Under the pieces are notes generated by a model. The model made no database searches. It worked only from the letters and a program-made list of their open reading frames with translations, and was not told the DNA's origin. A program made the translations under genes and the position numbers. This document shows positions 44,042 through 52,703 of a stretch of 64,000 bases of DNA, piece by piece. Origin of the DNA: Thermohalobacter berrensis (GTDB lineage: Bacteria > Bacillota > Clostridia > Tissierellales > Thermohalobacteraceae); the NCBI RefSeq assembly GCF_003609645.1, contig NZ_MCIB01000001.1, positions 248,001 through 312,000 of the forward strand. The letters are read 5' to 3'. The stretch's first letter is position 1; every line of letters begins with the position of its first letter.

Positions 44042-44680
44042 TTGATTCAAATTGATGATGCTGGTAGCGGAAGTTTAATAGGTGGAACTTGCATTGGAGC
44101 TATTAGAGTAGAAACTAATGAGTACTATTATGAATTTATACCAATAAAATTTTATTCAAAAGAAAATTTTAAAAAAAAGTTATATTTAGATTATGTAGTA
44201 GTTATTATAAAAAGACTATTTTCAAAATTAAATGTAAAAAAAAATGAACAAATTGAAGTATGTAGAGGTTATATGTTCGATAAATTAAGAAAATGGTTCG
44301 AACAAGAAAATTTTAATTACAAAAGTGTTAAAATTGGTGAACCATTACAAACTAAAATAGAGAAAACCTTTGAAGAATATGGAATATCCCTAGGTATTCC
44401 ATCTCCTTTTATACGATACACTAAATATCCTTTTCATTTTCACAGAATATTAAAGTGGGTATATGCGGACTATGAAAATAGAAGCAAGCTATGTAAAACA
44501 GGTTGGAAAAGCTGGGATAAATATGGAAACCTCCCAAAGGAGGTTTCCATAGATTATATCAAAAAATCAAATTATATTTGCTTAAAATGTGGTAGACCAA
44601 TAGAAAATAATTCATGGGTTAAAAAAATTAAATACACAAGTAATAGACCAAATACAATATATTTACATTCTATTTGCTAA
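44042..44680 (+). CDS. Unknown protein with RNase HII-like N-terminal motif
   Basis: 212 residues from TTG at 44042, eight bases after AGGAG (the GTG at 44033 is inside that site). The first residues IQIDDAGSGSLIGGTCIGAI closely resemble the RNase HII opening (IDEAGRGPLxGP) with Asp in place of Glu. A mid-region CRGYMFDKLRKWF and strongly conserved-looking YPFHFHRILKWVYADYEN follow. The C-terminal 45 residues carry CLKC and a final HSIC, a possible zinc ribbon. I recognise no named family; an RNase H-fold nuclease is a hypothesis. Confidence 0.75.
   Translation: MIQIDDAGSGSLIGGTCIGAIRVETNEYYYEFIPIKFYSKENFKKKLYLDYVVVIIKRLFSKLNVKKNEQIEVCRGYMFDKLRKWFEQENFNYKSVKIGEPLQTKIEKTFEEYGISLGIPSPFIRYTKYPFHFHRILKWVYADYENRSKLCKTGWKSWDKYGNLPKEVSIDYIKKSNYICLKCGRPIENNSWVKKIKYTSNRPNTIYLHSIC
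44523..44550 (+). repeat. 12-base hairpin inside the RNase HII-like gene
   Basis: ATGGAAACCTCC (44523-44534) and its exact complement (44539-44550), loop CAAA, lying inside the reading frame. The 3' arm contains GGAGG. No T run follows, so it is not an intrinsic terminator. Confidence 0.8.
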
Positions 44681-44681
44681 A

Positions 44682-46079
44682 TTATACTGGATAAGTTTTT
44701 TCCTCAATATCTAATAACGTGTCATCAATTTTGTATTTTTCCACTTGCCTTATTCTAAAGTAATTTAATGCAACTTGTGGGAATAAAGCATATGTTAAAA
44801 TATCTTCATCCTGTTCAATATATTCTTTTATCTGTTCTTTTAATTTATCTAGTTGTGGTTTTAAAAGGTCTGCTGGTCTACCTGTATAAATATTTTCTTC
44901 ACCTATTATTTTTTTCTTTATTTCTCCAGAAATAGGAATTGTTGGTTTGCCATACAAACCTTTAACATAATTTTTTATTTCTTTAGGAACAACTTTATAT
45001 CTTTCTCCCAAAATTACATTTAATACTGCTTGAGTTCCAACCATTTGACTAAGTGGAGTTACAAGTGGAGGATAACCTAAATCCTTCCTTACTTTGGGAA
45101 CTTCCTCTAATACCTCATCAAACCTATGTAATGCATTTTGTTGTTCAAGTTGAGAAACCAAATTAGAAAGCATTCCACCTGGAACTTGATATATTAAAGT
45201 TTTAGCATTAACCCCTAAAACTTTAGGTTTTAAAATTCCTTTTTCTATATATTTGTCCCTAACAGGTCTTAAATATTCTGCAATCTCATTTAATAAATTT
45301 AAATCTAAACCAGTTTCATAGGGTGATTTCATTAATGATGCAACAAAAGACTCTGTAGCAGGTTGACTTGTACCCATGCCAAAAGGTGATAAAGCTGTAT
45401 CTACTACATCAACCCCTGCTTCTATGGCTTTCATATAAGTTTGATTAGCTATTCCACTGGTGAAATGTGAGTGTAGTTGTATCGGTACATTGACGCGTTG
45501 TTTCATTCTTTTTACCAATTCATAAGCTTCGTAAGGTAATAATATGCCTGACATATCCTTAATACAAATTGAATCTGCCCCTATTTCTTGCATCTGCTTT
45601 GCTAATCTAATATAATAATCAATACTATGAACAGGACTTACTGTGTATGATATAGCTGTTTGTGCGTGTCCACCAGCCTTTTTAGTTTCTTCTACAGCAG
45701 CTTTAAGATTTCTCACATCGTTTAATGCATCAAATATTCTTATTATATCTATACCATTTTCGATAGCCTTTTTAATAAATTCTCTTACCACATCATCTGA
45801 ATAGTTTTTATAACCTAACAAATTTTGTCCCCTTAATAACATTTGAAGTTTGGTTTTTCTTATTACTTTTCTTAATTTCCTTAATCTTTCCCAAGGATCT
45901 TCATTTAAAAATCTTAAACAAGCATCAAATGTTGCTCCTCCCCATACTTCTAAGGAATGAAAACCAACTTTATCTAATTTTTCAGCAATCGGTAGCATTT
46001 CTTCAGTTTTCATCCTAGTTGCAATCAAAGATTGATGAGCATCCCTAAAAATTGTTTCTGTTATCTTTATCTTTGGCAT
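44682..46079 (-). CDS. OadA/PycB-like carboxyltransferase without biotin domain
   Basis: 465 residues: HMGL-like TIM barrel carboxyltransferase (TETIFRDAHQSLIATRMKTEEML in pieces, QMLLRGQNLLGY, VQLHSHFTSG-type metal site LHSHFTSGIANQ, DTALSPFGMGTSQPA with catalytic Thr region) plus the PYC/OADA conserved domain. The family's C-terminal biotinyl-lysine domain is missing and no biotin carrier or membrane decarboxylase subunit is adjacent. It may work with a separately encoded carrier. ATG 46079 after GGAGGGG. Confidence 0.85.
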   Translation of the reverse strand: MPKIKITETIFRDAHQSLIATRMKTEEMLPIAEKLDKVGFHSLEVWGGATFDACLRFLNEDPWERLRKLRKVIRKTKLQMLLRGQNLLGYKNYSDDVVREFIKKAIENGIDIIRIFDALNDVRNLKAAVEETKKAGGHAQTAISYTVSPVHSIDYYIRLAKQMQEIGADSICIKDMSGILLPYEAYELVKRMKQRVNVPIQLHSHFTSGIANQTYMKAIEAGVDVVDTALSPFGMGTSQPATESFVASLMKSPYETGLDLNLLNEIAEYLRPVRDKYIEKGILKPKVLGVNAKTLIYQVPGGMLSNLVSQLEQQNALHRFDEVLEEVPKVRKDLGYPPLVTPLSQMVGTQAVLNVILGERYKVVPKEIKNYVKGLYGKPTIPISGEIKKKIIGEENIYTGRPADLLKPQLDKLKEQIKEYIEQDEDILTYALFPQVALNYFRIRQVEKYKIDDTLLDIEEKTYPV

Positions 46080-46109
46080 ATATGCCCCTCCTATTTACTC
46101 ACTTTTTTC

Positions 46110-46682
46110 TCAACCTTTTTTCTCAACTCCAAAAAGTATAGGTGGATTATTAATTTGGTTTATAAAATCAAATTTTAAAACATTAAATTGTTTCTGGTCT
46201 AAATTTCTGAGATAATTTTCTACTTTTTCCTTTTCTTCTTTACCACCTTTATGTCCATAATAAGCTACCACTAATAAAATTCCATATTTTTTTAATGCTA
46301 ATAAACTTTTTTCAATTGCCTTTATTGTAGATTCAGGTTTAGTAACTATGCTATGGTCTCCACCTGGTAAATATCCTAAGTTAAAAATAACTAAATCAAC
46401 TTTTTCTTTTACATAAGCATCTAGTTTTTCATGGCTATCCTTTATTAGTTCAACTCTGTCAAATACATTATTATTTACTAATCTTTTTTTTGTATTTAAT
46501 AATGCTGAATCTTGTATGTCAAATCCATATACTTTACCTTCTTTTCCAACTTTTTCTGCTAAATAAAATGTATCATGTCCATTTCCTACTGTTGCATCCA
46601 CTACTACACTTCCTACTTTTATTTTTTTTTCAATAATCCATTTAGCCAAATCAGTAGCTTTTGTAAAGTACTTACACTGCAT
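46110..46682 (-). CDS. mnmM: MnmM/YtqB-like tRNA methyltransferase
   Basis: 190-residue class I SAM methyltransferase. SAM site VVDATVGNGHDTFYLAEKVG and GFDIQ, followed by FNLGYLPGGDHSI and YYGHKGGKEE, the hallmarks of YtqB. In Bacillus this enzyme, MnmM, forms mnm5(s2)U at tRNA position 34. AAGGGG precedes the ATG, two bases after the GNAT gene. Assignment is by motif resemblance. Confidence 0.82.
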   Translation of the reverse strand: MQCKYFTKATDLAKWIIEKKIKVGSVVVDATVGNGHDTFYLAEKVGKEGKVYGFDIQDSALLNTKKRLVNNNVFDRVELIKDSHEKLDAYVKEKVDLVIFNLGYLPGGDHSIVTKPESTIKAIEKSLLALKKYGILLVVAYYGHKGGKEEKEKVENYLRNLDQKQFNVLKFDFINQINNPPILFGVEKKG

Positions 46683-46684
46683 AA

Positions 46685-47125
46685 TTAACCCCTTCCATTA
46701 TTACATGTATTTTCGAAAAAAACTGGCACATCACATACTAAAGCAGTTTTTTTATTTATTAGTCTTTTTATATTATCTTCAGCATCAATAATATCTATTT
46801 TTTCAAATCCTTTTTTTAACAAATAATTATCACTTTCTAGATAGTATACCTTGTTAATTCCATTTAAGTAACAGTAATTTAAAGTTGCTCTTAATAAACC
46901 ATCTCCTAAATTATTACCCCGTATATTTTTATCTATAATTAAATATTTTAATATTCCTATATTATCCCATATAGTTAATTTGCTAACTCCTAAAACTTCA
47001 TTATTCTCCTCTATTAAATAAATTACCTCATTTTCTTCTTTTTTATCATCAAAATTGTTTTTTGATAATATTTTTTTTAACTTTTTTCTATCTGTTGATG
47101 AATTTAATCTTCTAATTGTAATCAT
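46685..47125 (-). CDS. GNAT-family acetyltransferase
   Basis: 146 residues from the ATG at 47125 (TGGAGG six to eight bases before; an eight-residue longer frame is rejected). The acetyl-CoA loop region is LIIDKNIRGNNLGDGLLRATLNYC (in pieces), with VIYLIEENNEVLGVSKL in the preceding strands. A C-terminal tail with CDVPVFF and a terminal CNNGRG follows. Substrate unknown. Coupled to mnmM, so a role in tRNA or ribosome modification is possible but unproven. Confidence 0.78.
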   Translation of the reverse strand: MITIRRLNSSTDRKKLKKILSKNNFDDKKEENEVIYLIEENNEVLGVSKLTIWDNIGILKYLIIDKNIRGNNLGDGLLRATLNYCYLNGINKVYYLESDNYLLKKGFEKIDIIDAEDNIKRLINKKTALVCDVPVFFENTCNNGRG

Positions 47126-47189
47126 ATTATTCCTCCATTTGTTTTTCATAAGTCACATTATAGAATAATAATTATTAATTATATAATGT

Positions 47190-47897
47190 TTATAAATTTT
47201 TCAAATATTTGATTTCACTCTTATTTAAATAACGCCAATTCCCTTCTTTAAGATTTCCTAATATTAAATTTCCTATTTTAATCCTCTTTAATTTTACAAC
47301 AGGATGATTAATTTTTTCACACATTTTTCTAATTTGTCTATTTCTACCTTCATGTATTTGTATTTCTACTATGGATGTACTATTATACTTTTTTAAGACT
47401 TTTATCTTTGCCTTTGCAGTAATTCTTCCATCAATTTCAATTCCTTCTCTAAATTTTTTTAGTTCTACTTCATTAGGGATACCTTTAATTTGTGCAATGT
47501 ATGTTTTAACTACTTCGTGCTTTGGATGTGTTAATTTATAAGTCAAGTCACCATCATTTGTAAGTATCAACAATCCTGAAGTATCGTAATCTAACCTTCC
47601 AATAGGATATATTCTTTGTTTTACCCCTTTTATTAAGTCAATAACTGTAGGCCTATTGAATTGATCTGAAACTGTTGTCACATATCCCACTGGTTTATTG
47701 AGAGCTATATAAACTTTCTCGTCTTCTAGTTTTATTAATCTATTATCAACCTTCACAATATCTTTATCAGGATTAACCTTATAACCTAATTCAGTTATTA
47801 CTTTACCATTTACCTTAACTCTTCCATCTAAAATTATTTTTTCTGATTTACGTCTTGAAGCTACACCACATTTTGCCATAAATTTTTGAAGTCTCAT
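47190..47897 (-). CDS. rluB: 23S rRNA pseudouridine synthase RluB type
   Basis: 235 residues: N-terminal S4 RNA-binding domain (RLQKFMAKCGVASRRKSEK) and RsuA-family catalytic domain with the aspartate in PIGRLDYDTSGLLILTNDG, plus GRNRQIRKMC. Gram-positive members modify U2605 region of 23S rRNA. GGACGGGGA precedes the ATG. It sits downstream of the flavoprotein pair and scpAB cluster, the usual scpAB-rluB neighbourhood in Firmicutes, here interrupted by other genes. Confidence 0.9.
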   Translation of the reverse strand: MRLQKFMAKCGVASRRKSEKIILDGRVKVNGKVITELGYKVNPDKDIVKVDNRLIKLEDEKVYIALNKPVGYVTTVSDQFNRPTVIDLIKGVKQRIYPIGRLDYDTSGLLILTNDGDLTYKLTHPKHEVVKTYIAQIKGIPNEVELKKFREGIEIDGRITAKAKIKVLKKYNSTSIVEIQIHEGRNRQIRKMCEKINHPVVKLKRIKIGNLILGNLKEGNWRYLNKSEIKYLKNL

Positions 47898-47984
47898 TTA
47901 ATCCCCGTCCTTTTTCTTTTGTTTTCCAAATTATTCTATAATTTAAGCTTATCATTATCTTATGCTTTTATCAATAGAATAAAA

Positions 47985-49265
47985 CTATAATAACTTTTCA
48001 TTATATATATTAAGCAAGTTCATCCTATCTATTCTTTTTTGTATCTTTTCTTTATCTATTGTATATAGACCTTGCTTTTTCATTCTTTCGAAATATTCAG
48101 ATCCAGCAAATGTATATCGTTTTTTAAGACCTTCCTTAGTTTTAATACGCTCATTGGCATATGCAATCAAATCACCAATAGCAATATTTCTAGGAAGTTC
48201 TAAAAGAGGCATTCCTAAACTTAATCTAACACTATTATGGCCAGCTAATGTACCGGTTACTATTGCCTCTGTATGACCAACAAAAAGTCCAGATTTTTCC
48301 CCTGCACATAATAAATTATCTATTCCTAAAACTTTCATATTGTTATTCCTAGGAGCAATTGATAAATATCTTACTGAATTTCCCTTTCCTCCTGAATAGG
48401 GATCTTCGTATCTTGCATTTTCTAATCCTTTAATTTTTCTTAATTTTTCTAATGGGTAAAAAGGAGTCATAAGTTTAGCATGGCCTGTATCTAAAATAAC
48501 AACATTTTCTGCAAATTCTTTCAGTGCATATTGCTGACAAACTTTCAAATCTAATTTATCTAATTTTACATCTTCTTTTGGAACTGGTAATACTACAACT
48601 CCCTTTTCATTTAATTTATTTTGAATTTCTTTACTTAAAGAATCTTTATTTAATTTGCAAGATCCACTGAAAGCACCGTAAGACTCATCACCTCTTTGTC
48701 CTAAAATATCTTCAATTCCAGCTCTTTTGCTAATACTAATTCTAGGCCCAAAAGATGGACACCTTAAAATACACATTGAGCAACCATTTCCATACTTTAA
48801 GCAATTCCCCATTGGACCAGTTGAACCAGTAGTTTCTATAAAAACATCTCCTTCAATCTTCTTATTATCCGATAATATTATCCCTTTTATACTATTTTCT
48901 TCTTTTTCCACATCAACTGCTCTTACCATTAACCTTACATCAATTTCTAATTCATTTAATAATCGTCTAACTCTTGGTTCCACTTTAGTAACATCATATA
49001 AAGATGCATGTTTATGTCCTGGAAAATTTACATTTGTATGTCTGCTTACAGCGTCAGTAATTTGAAATAATTCCCCTCCACCTAAATAAATATTCTCTTC
49101 TGCAGCAGTATATCTTCCATTATTTCTCATTATTCCGCCAACATTGCCTAGCCCCAATAACATATCTGTTTTTTCTAATAGAATAACTTCTGCACCAGCT
49201 TTTGTTGCAGCTATAGCAGCAGCGCAACCAGACCATCCACCTCCAATTACAATTACTCTTGTCAT
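47985..49265 (-). CDS. FAD-dependent oxidoreductase, TrmFO/MnmG-related
   Basis: 426 residues. N-terminal FAD site VIGGGWSGCAAAIAATKAGAEVILLEK (in pieces), a mid-domain cysteine pair region GNGCSMCILRCPSFGPR that could hold an iron-sulfur cluster or disulfide, and a C-terminal LLCAGEKSGLFVGHTEAIVTG segment like that of TrmFO/MnmG flavoproteins. It overlaps the preceding ferredoxin-reductase-like gene by four bases. Function unknown; probably receives electrons from its neighbour. Confidence 0.78.
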   Translation of the reverse strand: MTRVIVIGGGWSGCAAAIAATKAGAEVILLEKTDMLLGLGNVGGIMRNNGRYTAAEENIYLGGGELFQITDAVSRHTNVNFPGHKHASLYDVTKVEPRVRRLLNELEIDVRLMVRAVDVEKEENSIKGIILSDNKKIEGDVFIETTGSTGPMGNCLKYGNGCSMCILRCPSFGPRISISKRAGIEDILGQRGDESYGAFSGSCKLNKDSLSKEIQNKLNEKGVVVLPVPKEDVKLDKLDLKVCQQYALKEFAENVVILDTGHAKLMTPFYPLEKLRKIKGLENARYEDPYSGGKGNSVRYLSIAPRNNNMKVLGIDNLLCAGEKSGLFVGHTEAIVTGTLAGHNSVRLSLGMPLLELPRNIAIGDLIAYANERIKTKEGLKKRYTFAGSEYFERMKKQGLYTIDKEKIQKRIDRMNLLNIYNEKLL

Positions 49266-50227
49266 CTTAACCCTCCTTTCAATAATTTTTCAACATCGAT
49301 TTGAGTTTTACAAAGCTTAATAATACTTCCATCTTCTAATTGTATACTACAACTACCGCATATACCTTCACCACAGCACATTTCTTTATTATTAGTAATA
49401 ACGATTTTAGGATTTAAATTAAGACCATCAATTTTTTTCATCAATTCATATTGAAATGAACTTGAACCTCCAATAAATACTAATTGTACTTTTTCTTCTT
49501 TTAAAGCTTTTTCAACTAAAAATTTTCCTTTACTACTTTTTAAATTTTCCTGAATAATATTTACATTTAAACCTTTAATGAACTCTTCAATAAATATTTC
49601 ATTAATATTTCCTTTATCGAGGATTACAGTTACGTTATTGTTATTTCTTATTAATTTTTTAACTACTAGAACAGTAGGTGCTTGAGCTATTCCCCTTGCT
49701 ATTACTAAACAATTACTATTACTAGTAGTTTTTAAATTTTTAAATCCTAAAACACCATTCCAATATGGACCCCTTAAAAGTACATTTTTATTTGATTCAT
49801 CTAATTTTTTAGTTTTTGTTCCATGAATTTTATATGCTATATAAATATAGCCATTTAATTCATCAGCATCCATTACTGACATTGGTACATCAAAATATTC
49901 AGAAACATTTGGATTTCTCAAAAAAACATAAGAACCAGGCTCCCTTAATTGCCTTGCTAGTGTTTTTGTTACCTTAAGTTTTAAAAGTACACACTTTTTA
50001 TTAATATTTTTTTTATTTATTATTTTACTACCTATAATTTCTCTACTGTTTTTACTTTTATATCCGTTCCAGACATATTCTTGATATATACATACCCCTG
50101 TCCAATTACAGTCACAAAAATCTTTACCTTGTAGATGTGAACAAGTTATACAATCATTGGTTTCAGCTAGATAGCAAGGACAAAACTCACTCCCAGCATC
50201 AACACATTTAAGTTTTAAATCACCCAA
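49262..50227 (-). CDS. Ferredoxin-NAD(P) reductase/PyrK-like protein with cysteine-rich N-terminus
   Basis: 321 residues. The first 50 have eight or more cysteines (CVDAGSEFCPCYLAE, CITCSHL, FCDCNWTGVC), then a ferredoxin-reductase FAD domain (LREPGSYVFLRNP), a NAD-binding domain, and a C-terminal 2Fe-2S-type site CCGEGICGSCSIQ as in PyrK and sulfide dehydrogenases. TTG start at 50227 after GGAGGGGG. Coupled to the flavoprotein gene, so the pair is likely one redox enzyme. I know of no assigned role. Confidence 0.8.
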   Translation of the reverse strand: MGDLKLKCVDAGSEFCPCYLAETNDCITCSHLQGKDFCDCNWTGVCIYQEYVWNGYKSKNSREIIGSKIINKKNINKKCVLLKLKVTKTLARQLREPGSYVFLRNPNVSEYFDVPMSVMDADELNGYIYIAYKIHGTKTKKLDESNKNVLLRGPYWNGVLGFKNLKTTSNSNCLVIARGIAQAPTVLVVKKLIRNNNNVTVILDKGNINEIFIEEFIKGLNVNIIQENLKSSKGKFLVEKALKEEKVQLVFIGGSSSFQYELMKKIDGLNLNPKIVITNNKEMCCGEGICGSCSIQLEDGSIIKLCKTQIDVEKLLKGGLR

Positions 50228-50303
50228 TGTACCCCCTCCCTCCCAAATTAATCTTGGTTATACTATTAAGTTATTTTTTATCAATTTATTTTGTTACAAA
50301 AAA

Positions 50304-50328
50304 AGACTTCTGACTTAATCAGAAGTCT
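50304..50328 (-). terminator. Terminator of the dacB-like gene
   Basis: Ten-base stem AGACTTCTGA / TCAGAAGTCT, loop of five, minus-strand tail TTTTTTTG. Confidence 0.9.
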
Positions 50329-51442
50329 AATCTACTATTGCACCAATAAAATCTGTAATTTTATCTAAAATACCTTTTTCCTTTATGCTATTAAAAGCTA
50401 TTAAATTGTTTGAAGAAATTAATTTTCCCTCTAAGAAAACTTTTATTTTGCCTATAACTTGACCTTTTTTGATAGGTGCTTTAATTTCCTTTGGTAGTTT
50501 TATTATTGTTTTAATATCTTTCTTTTCCTCTTCTTTTAAGGGTAATAATACTGTTTTATCGGCTACAACTTGTAAATTATTGCTTTTACCATTTAATACC
50601 TTTATGTTTTTGATAAATTGGTTTTTTTCATAAATAACCATAGGCTTGTAATTACTAAATCCATAATCAAATAACTTATAACAATCATTAAACCAAGAAT
50701 AATCGTCTAATACAACTGCAATTAATTGCATATTATTTCTTGTTGCACTAGCCACTAAACACCTGCCAGCACGAGTTGTATATCCGATTTTAACTCCATC
50801 CCCGCCTTCATATTGTCTTATTGTTTTGTTTTTATTATAAAAGTATTTATTTATAGGTCGATTTGCTACCCATAAATTTGTTTTTACTATTTTTCTAAAT
50901 TCTTCGTTTTTTAATGCTTCCCTTGTAATAATTGCTAAGTCATAAGCTGTAGTATAATGATTATCGTTATGAAGTCCATGGGGATTGGTGAAGTTCGTAT
51001 TTTTAGCTCCAATTTCTTTTGCTCTTTTATTCATAAGTTGGGCAAATTTATTAACTGATCCACTAATATGTTCTGCTATAGCAACTGCTGCGTCATTACC
51101 TGACCTTAACATCAATCCATAAACTAGGTCCCTTAATGTAATTTCTTCTCCTGTCTTTAAATATATACTTGATCCTTCAATACCAACTGCACTTCTTTTC
51201 ACCTTTACAATATCATCTAAATTGCCATAATCTAAAGCTAATAATGCCGTCATTATTTTAGTAGTACTAGCCATTGGAAGTTTTAAATGTGGATTATAAG
51301 AATAAAGTATTCTTCCAGAATTTCTTTCAATTAATATACCACTTTTCCCATTTATCATTAAATTATCAGCATATGTTGTATTATAAGAAAATAGTATTAA
51401 AAAAGTAACCAAAATTAATAAATACTTTTTCTGCTTTTTCAT
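50327..51442 (-). CDS. D-alanyl-D-alanine carboxypeptidase, DacB/DacF type
   Basis: 371 residues from ATG 51442 (GGAGTGAGAG before it). Signal peptide (KKYLLILVTFLILFSYNTTYA), then the serine-type PBP5 domain: STTK (SxxK), SGN, and a KIG in place of the usual KTG triad, with a C-terminal beta domain. It trims pentapeptides in the cell wall; neighbours gerW and ytfI suggest spore cortex work. A second such enzyme is at 56194-57348. Confidence 0.88.
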   Translation of the reverse strand: MKKQKKYLLILVTFLILFSYNTTYADNLMINGKSGILIERNSGRILYSYNPHLKLPMASTTKIMTALLALDYGNLDDIVKVKRSAVGIEGSSIYLKTGEEITLRDLVYGLMLRSGNDAAVAIAEHISGSVNKFAQLMNKRAKEIGAKNTNFTNPHGLHNDNHYTTAYDLAIITREALKNEEFRKIVKTNLWVANRPINKYFYNKNKTIRQYEGGDGVKIGYTTRAGRCLVASATRNNMQLIAVVLDDYSWFNDCYKLFDYGFSNYKPMVIYEKNQFIKNIKVLNGKSNNLQVVADKTVLLPLKEEEKKDIKTIIKLPKEIKAPIKKGQVIGKIKVFLEGKLISSNNLIAFNSIKEKGILDKITDFIGAIVD

Positions 51443-51543
51443 TACTCTCACTCCATTATCCATTAAGTTATAGTATTATTATTTCTAGACGTGTATATTT
51501 AATTCAATTGAATAGTTTCTAAATTTTGCTATAAAAAGTAAAA

Positions 51544-51566
51544 AAGAGTAGATTTGCTCTACTCTT
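51544..51566 (-). terminator. gerW terminator
   Basis: Nine-base stem AAGAGTAGA / TCTACTCTT, loop of five, minus-strand tail TTTTTTACTTTTT. Confidence 0.88.
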
Positions 51567-52002
51567 CTTTTTTTTCTTTATCTTCTTTATCTCTATTTCT
51601 TTCTCTTTTCTTTCTAGTGTAATCCTGAAAATTTTTACTTAATTTAGGCAAAATATCAGATAAACTATTTAATATGTTTGTTCCATGATCAACCGGAAGT
51701 AATTTTACATTACCATTGCCTACAACTATAAAGGCAACTGGTTGCACTGAAACTCCAGCACCTGAGCCTCCACCAAAGGGAAGCTTGTTGCTTTGCTCTT
51801 CAGGTTTGTCCTGTTTATTTTTACTTGTACTATTATATTCTCCACCTCCTGCTGCAAAACCAAGTGATATTCTAGATATAGGTATTATTACTGATCCATC
51901 CGGTGATTCTACAGCTTCCCCTACAATTGTATTTACATCTACCATTTCTTTTAAACTTTCCATAGTAGTTTTCATTAAGCCTTCAATAGGATGCTCAGCC
52001 AA
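51559..52002 (-). CDS. ytfJ: Sporulation protein YtfJ/GerW
   Basis: 147-residue GerW family protein: conserved HPIEGLMKTTMESLKEMVDVN start, VIIPISRISLGFAAGGG, a glycine-rich FGGGSGAGVSVQPVAFIVV, and a highly charged C-terminal tail. In Bacillus it is needed for spore germination with L-alanine. TTG start at 52002, immediately after the ytfI stop codon, so the two are coupled. Confidence 0.93.
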   Translation of the reverse strand: MAEHPIEGLMKTTMESLKEMVDVNTIVGEAVESPDGSVIIPISRISLGFAAGGGEYNSTSKNKQDKPEEQSNKLPFGGGSGAGVSVQPVAFIVVGNGNVKLLPVDHGTNILNSLSDILPKLSKNFQDYTRKKRERNRDKEDKEKKEE

Positions 52003-52620
52003 TTATTTCACCACCCTCTTTACTTTACTTTTTAGTCCTATAAAACCTGCAATAATAATATAAACCAATTTAACTCTAATTATACAGTCAAATTTAGTTT
52101 CAAATACTTTTTTATTAAATTCTGGAATAATATTATAACTTATATTTTCAGATTGAATATTATTATTTATAAAAATAATAAGGATATTCTTAAAATTCCA
52201 TAATAATCCAATAGCTATACCAGTTATCGCTGCATCCTCTAAGCCTATTTTGCTGTTCCAATATAATTTTTTTATACTGATTTTTTTTAATAAATAATTT
52301 TTTACTTCTAGAAAAATCTCCCTATTCTTAATTGTTTTTAAATATATTTTCTTTAAAGTCACCATTTGATTTAAAGATAATATATTTTTTTCATTTTTTC
52401 CACCTTCAAGTTTAGGCTCTATATGAAAGAAATAATCATTATGTTTTTTTAATGTTTTAGCAAAAGGTATCTCTATTCCTATTTTTATTAAACCTCTTAG
52501 AGTAATAAATTTTATCTCTAAATTTTCGTTATTATTTTTTTTAGTAAATTTTACATTAATATTAAGTGGTATAAAAAAAGAAAATATACTAAGTAAAAGA
52601 ACTAAAATTAATAAAGTCAA
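52003..52620 (-). CDS. ytfI: YtfI-like DUF2953 membrane protein
   Basis: 205 residues, N-terminal membrane helix (LLILVLLLSIFSFFIPLNI), a soluble middle and a second hydrophobic region (IAIGLLWNFKNILIIF), matching the DUF2953 family next to ytfJ in many spore formers. TTG start at 52620 after GAGGTG. Role unknown; co-expression with gerW suggests spore formation. Confidence 0.85.
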   Translation of the reverse strand: MTLLILVLLLSIFSFFIPLNINVKFTKKNNNENLEIKFITLRGLIKIGIEIPFAKTLKKHNDYFFHIEPKLEGGKNEKNILSLNQMVTLKKIYLKTIKNREIFLEVKNYLLKKISIKKLYWNSKIGLEDAAITGIAIGLLWNFKNILIIFINNNIQSENISYNIIPEFNKKVFETKFDCIIRVKLVYIIIAGFIGLKSKVKRVVK

Positions 52621-52677
52621 ATTATTTCACCTCAATAGGCTATAACTTTATTAACTATTTTTCCCAATAAAACAAAA

Positions 52678-52703
52678 AATAACACAGCTTAAGCTGTGTT
52701 ATT
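52678..52703 (-). terminator. scpAB terminator
   Basis: Perfect 26-base palindrome with ACACAGCTTAAGCTGTGT core, minus-strand tail TTTTTTG. The scpB stop codon is inside. Confidence 0.88.
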
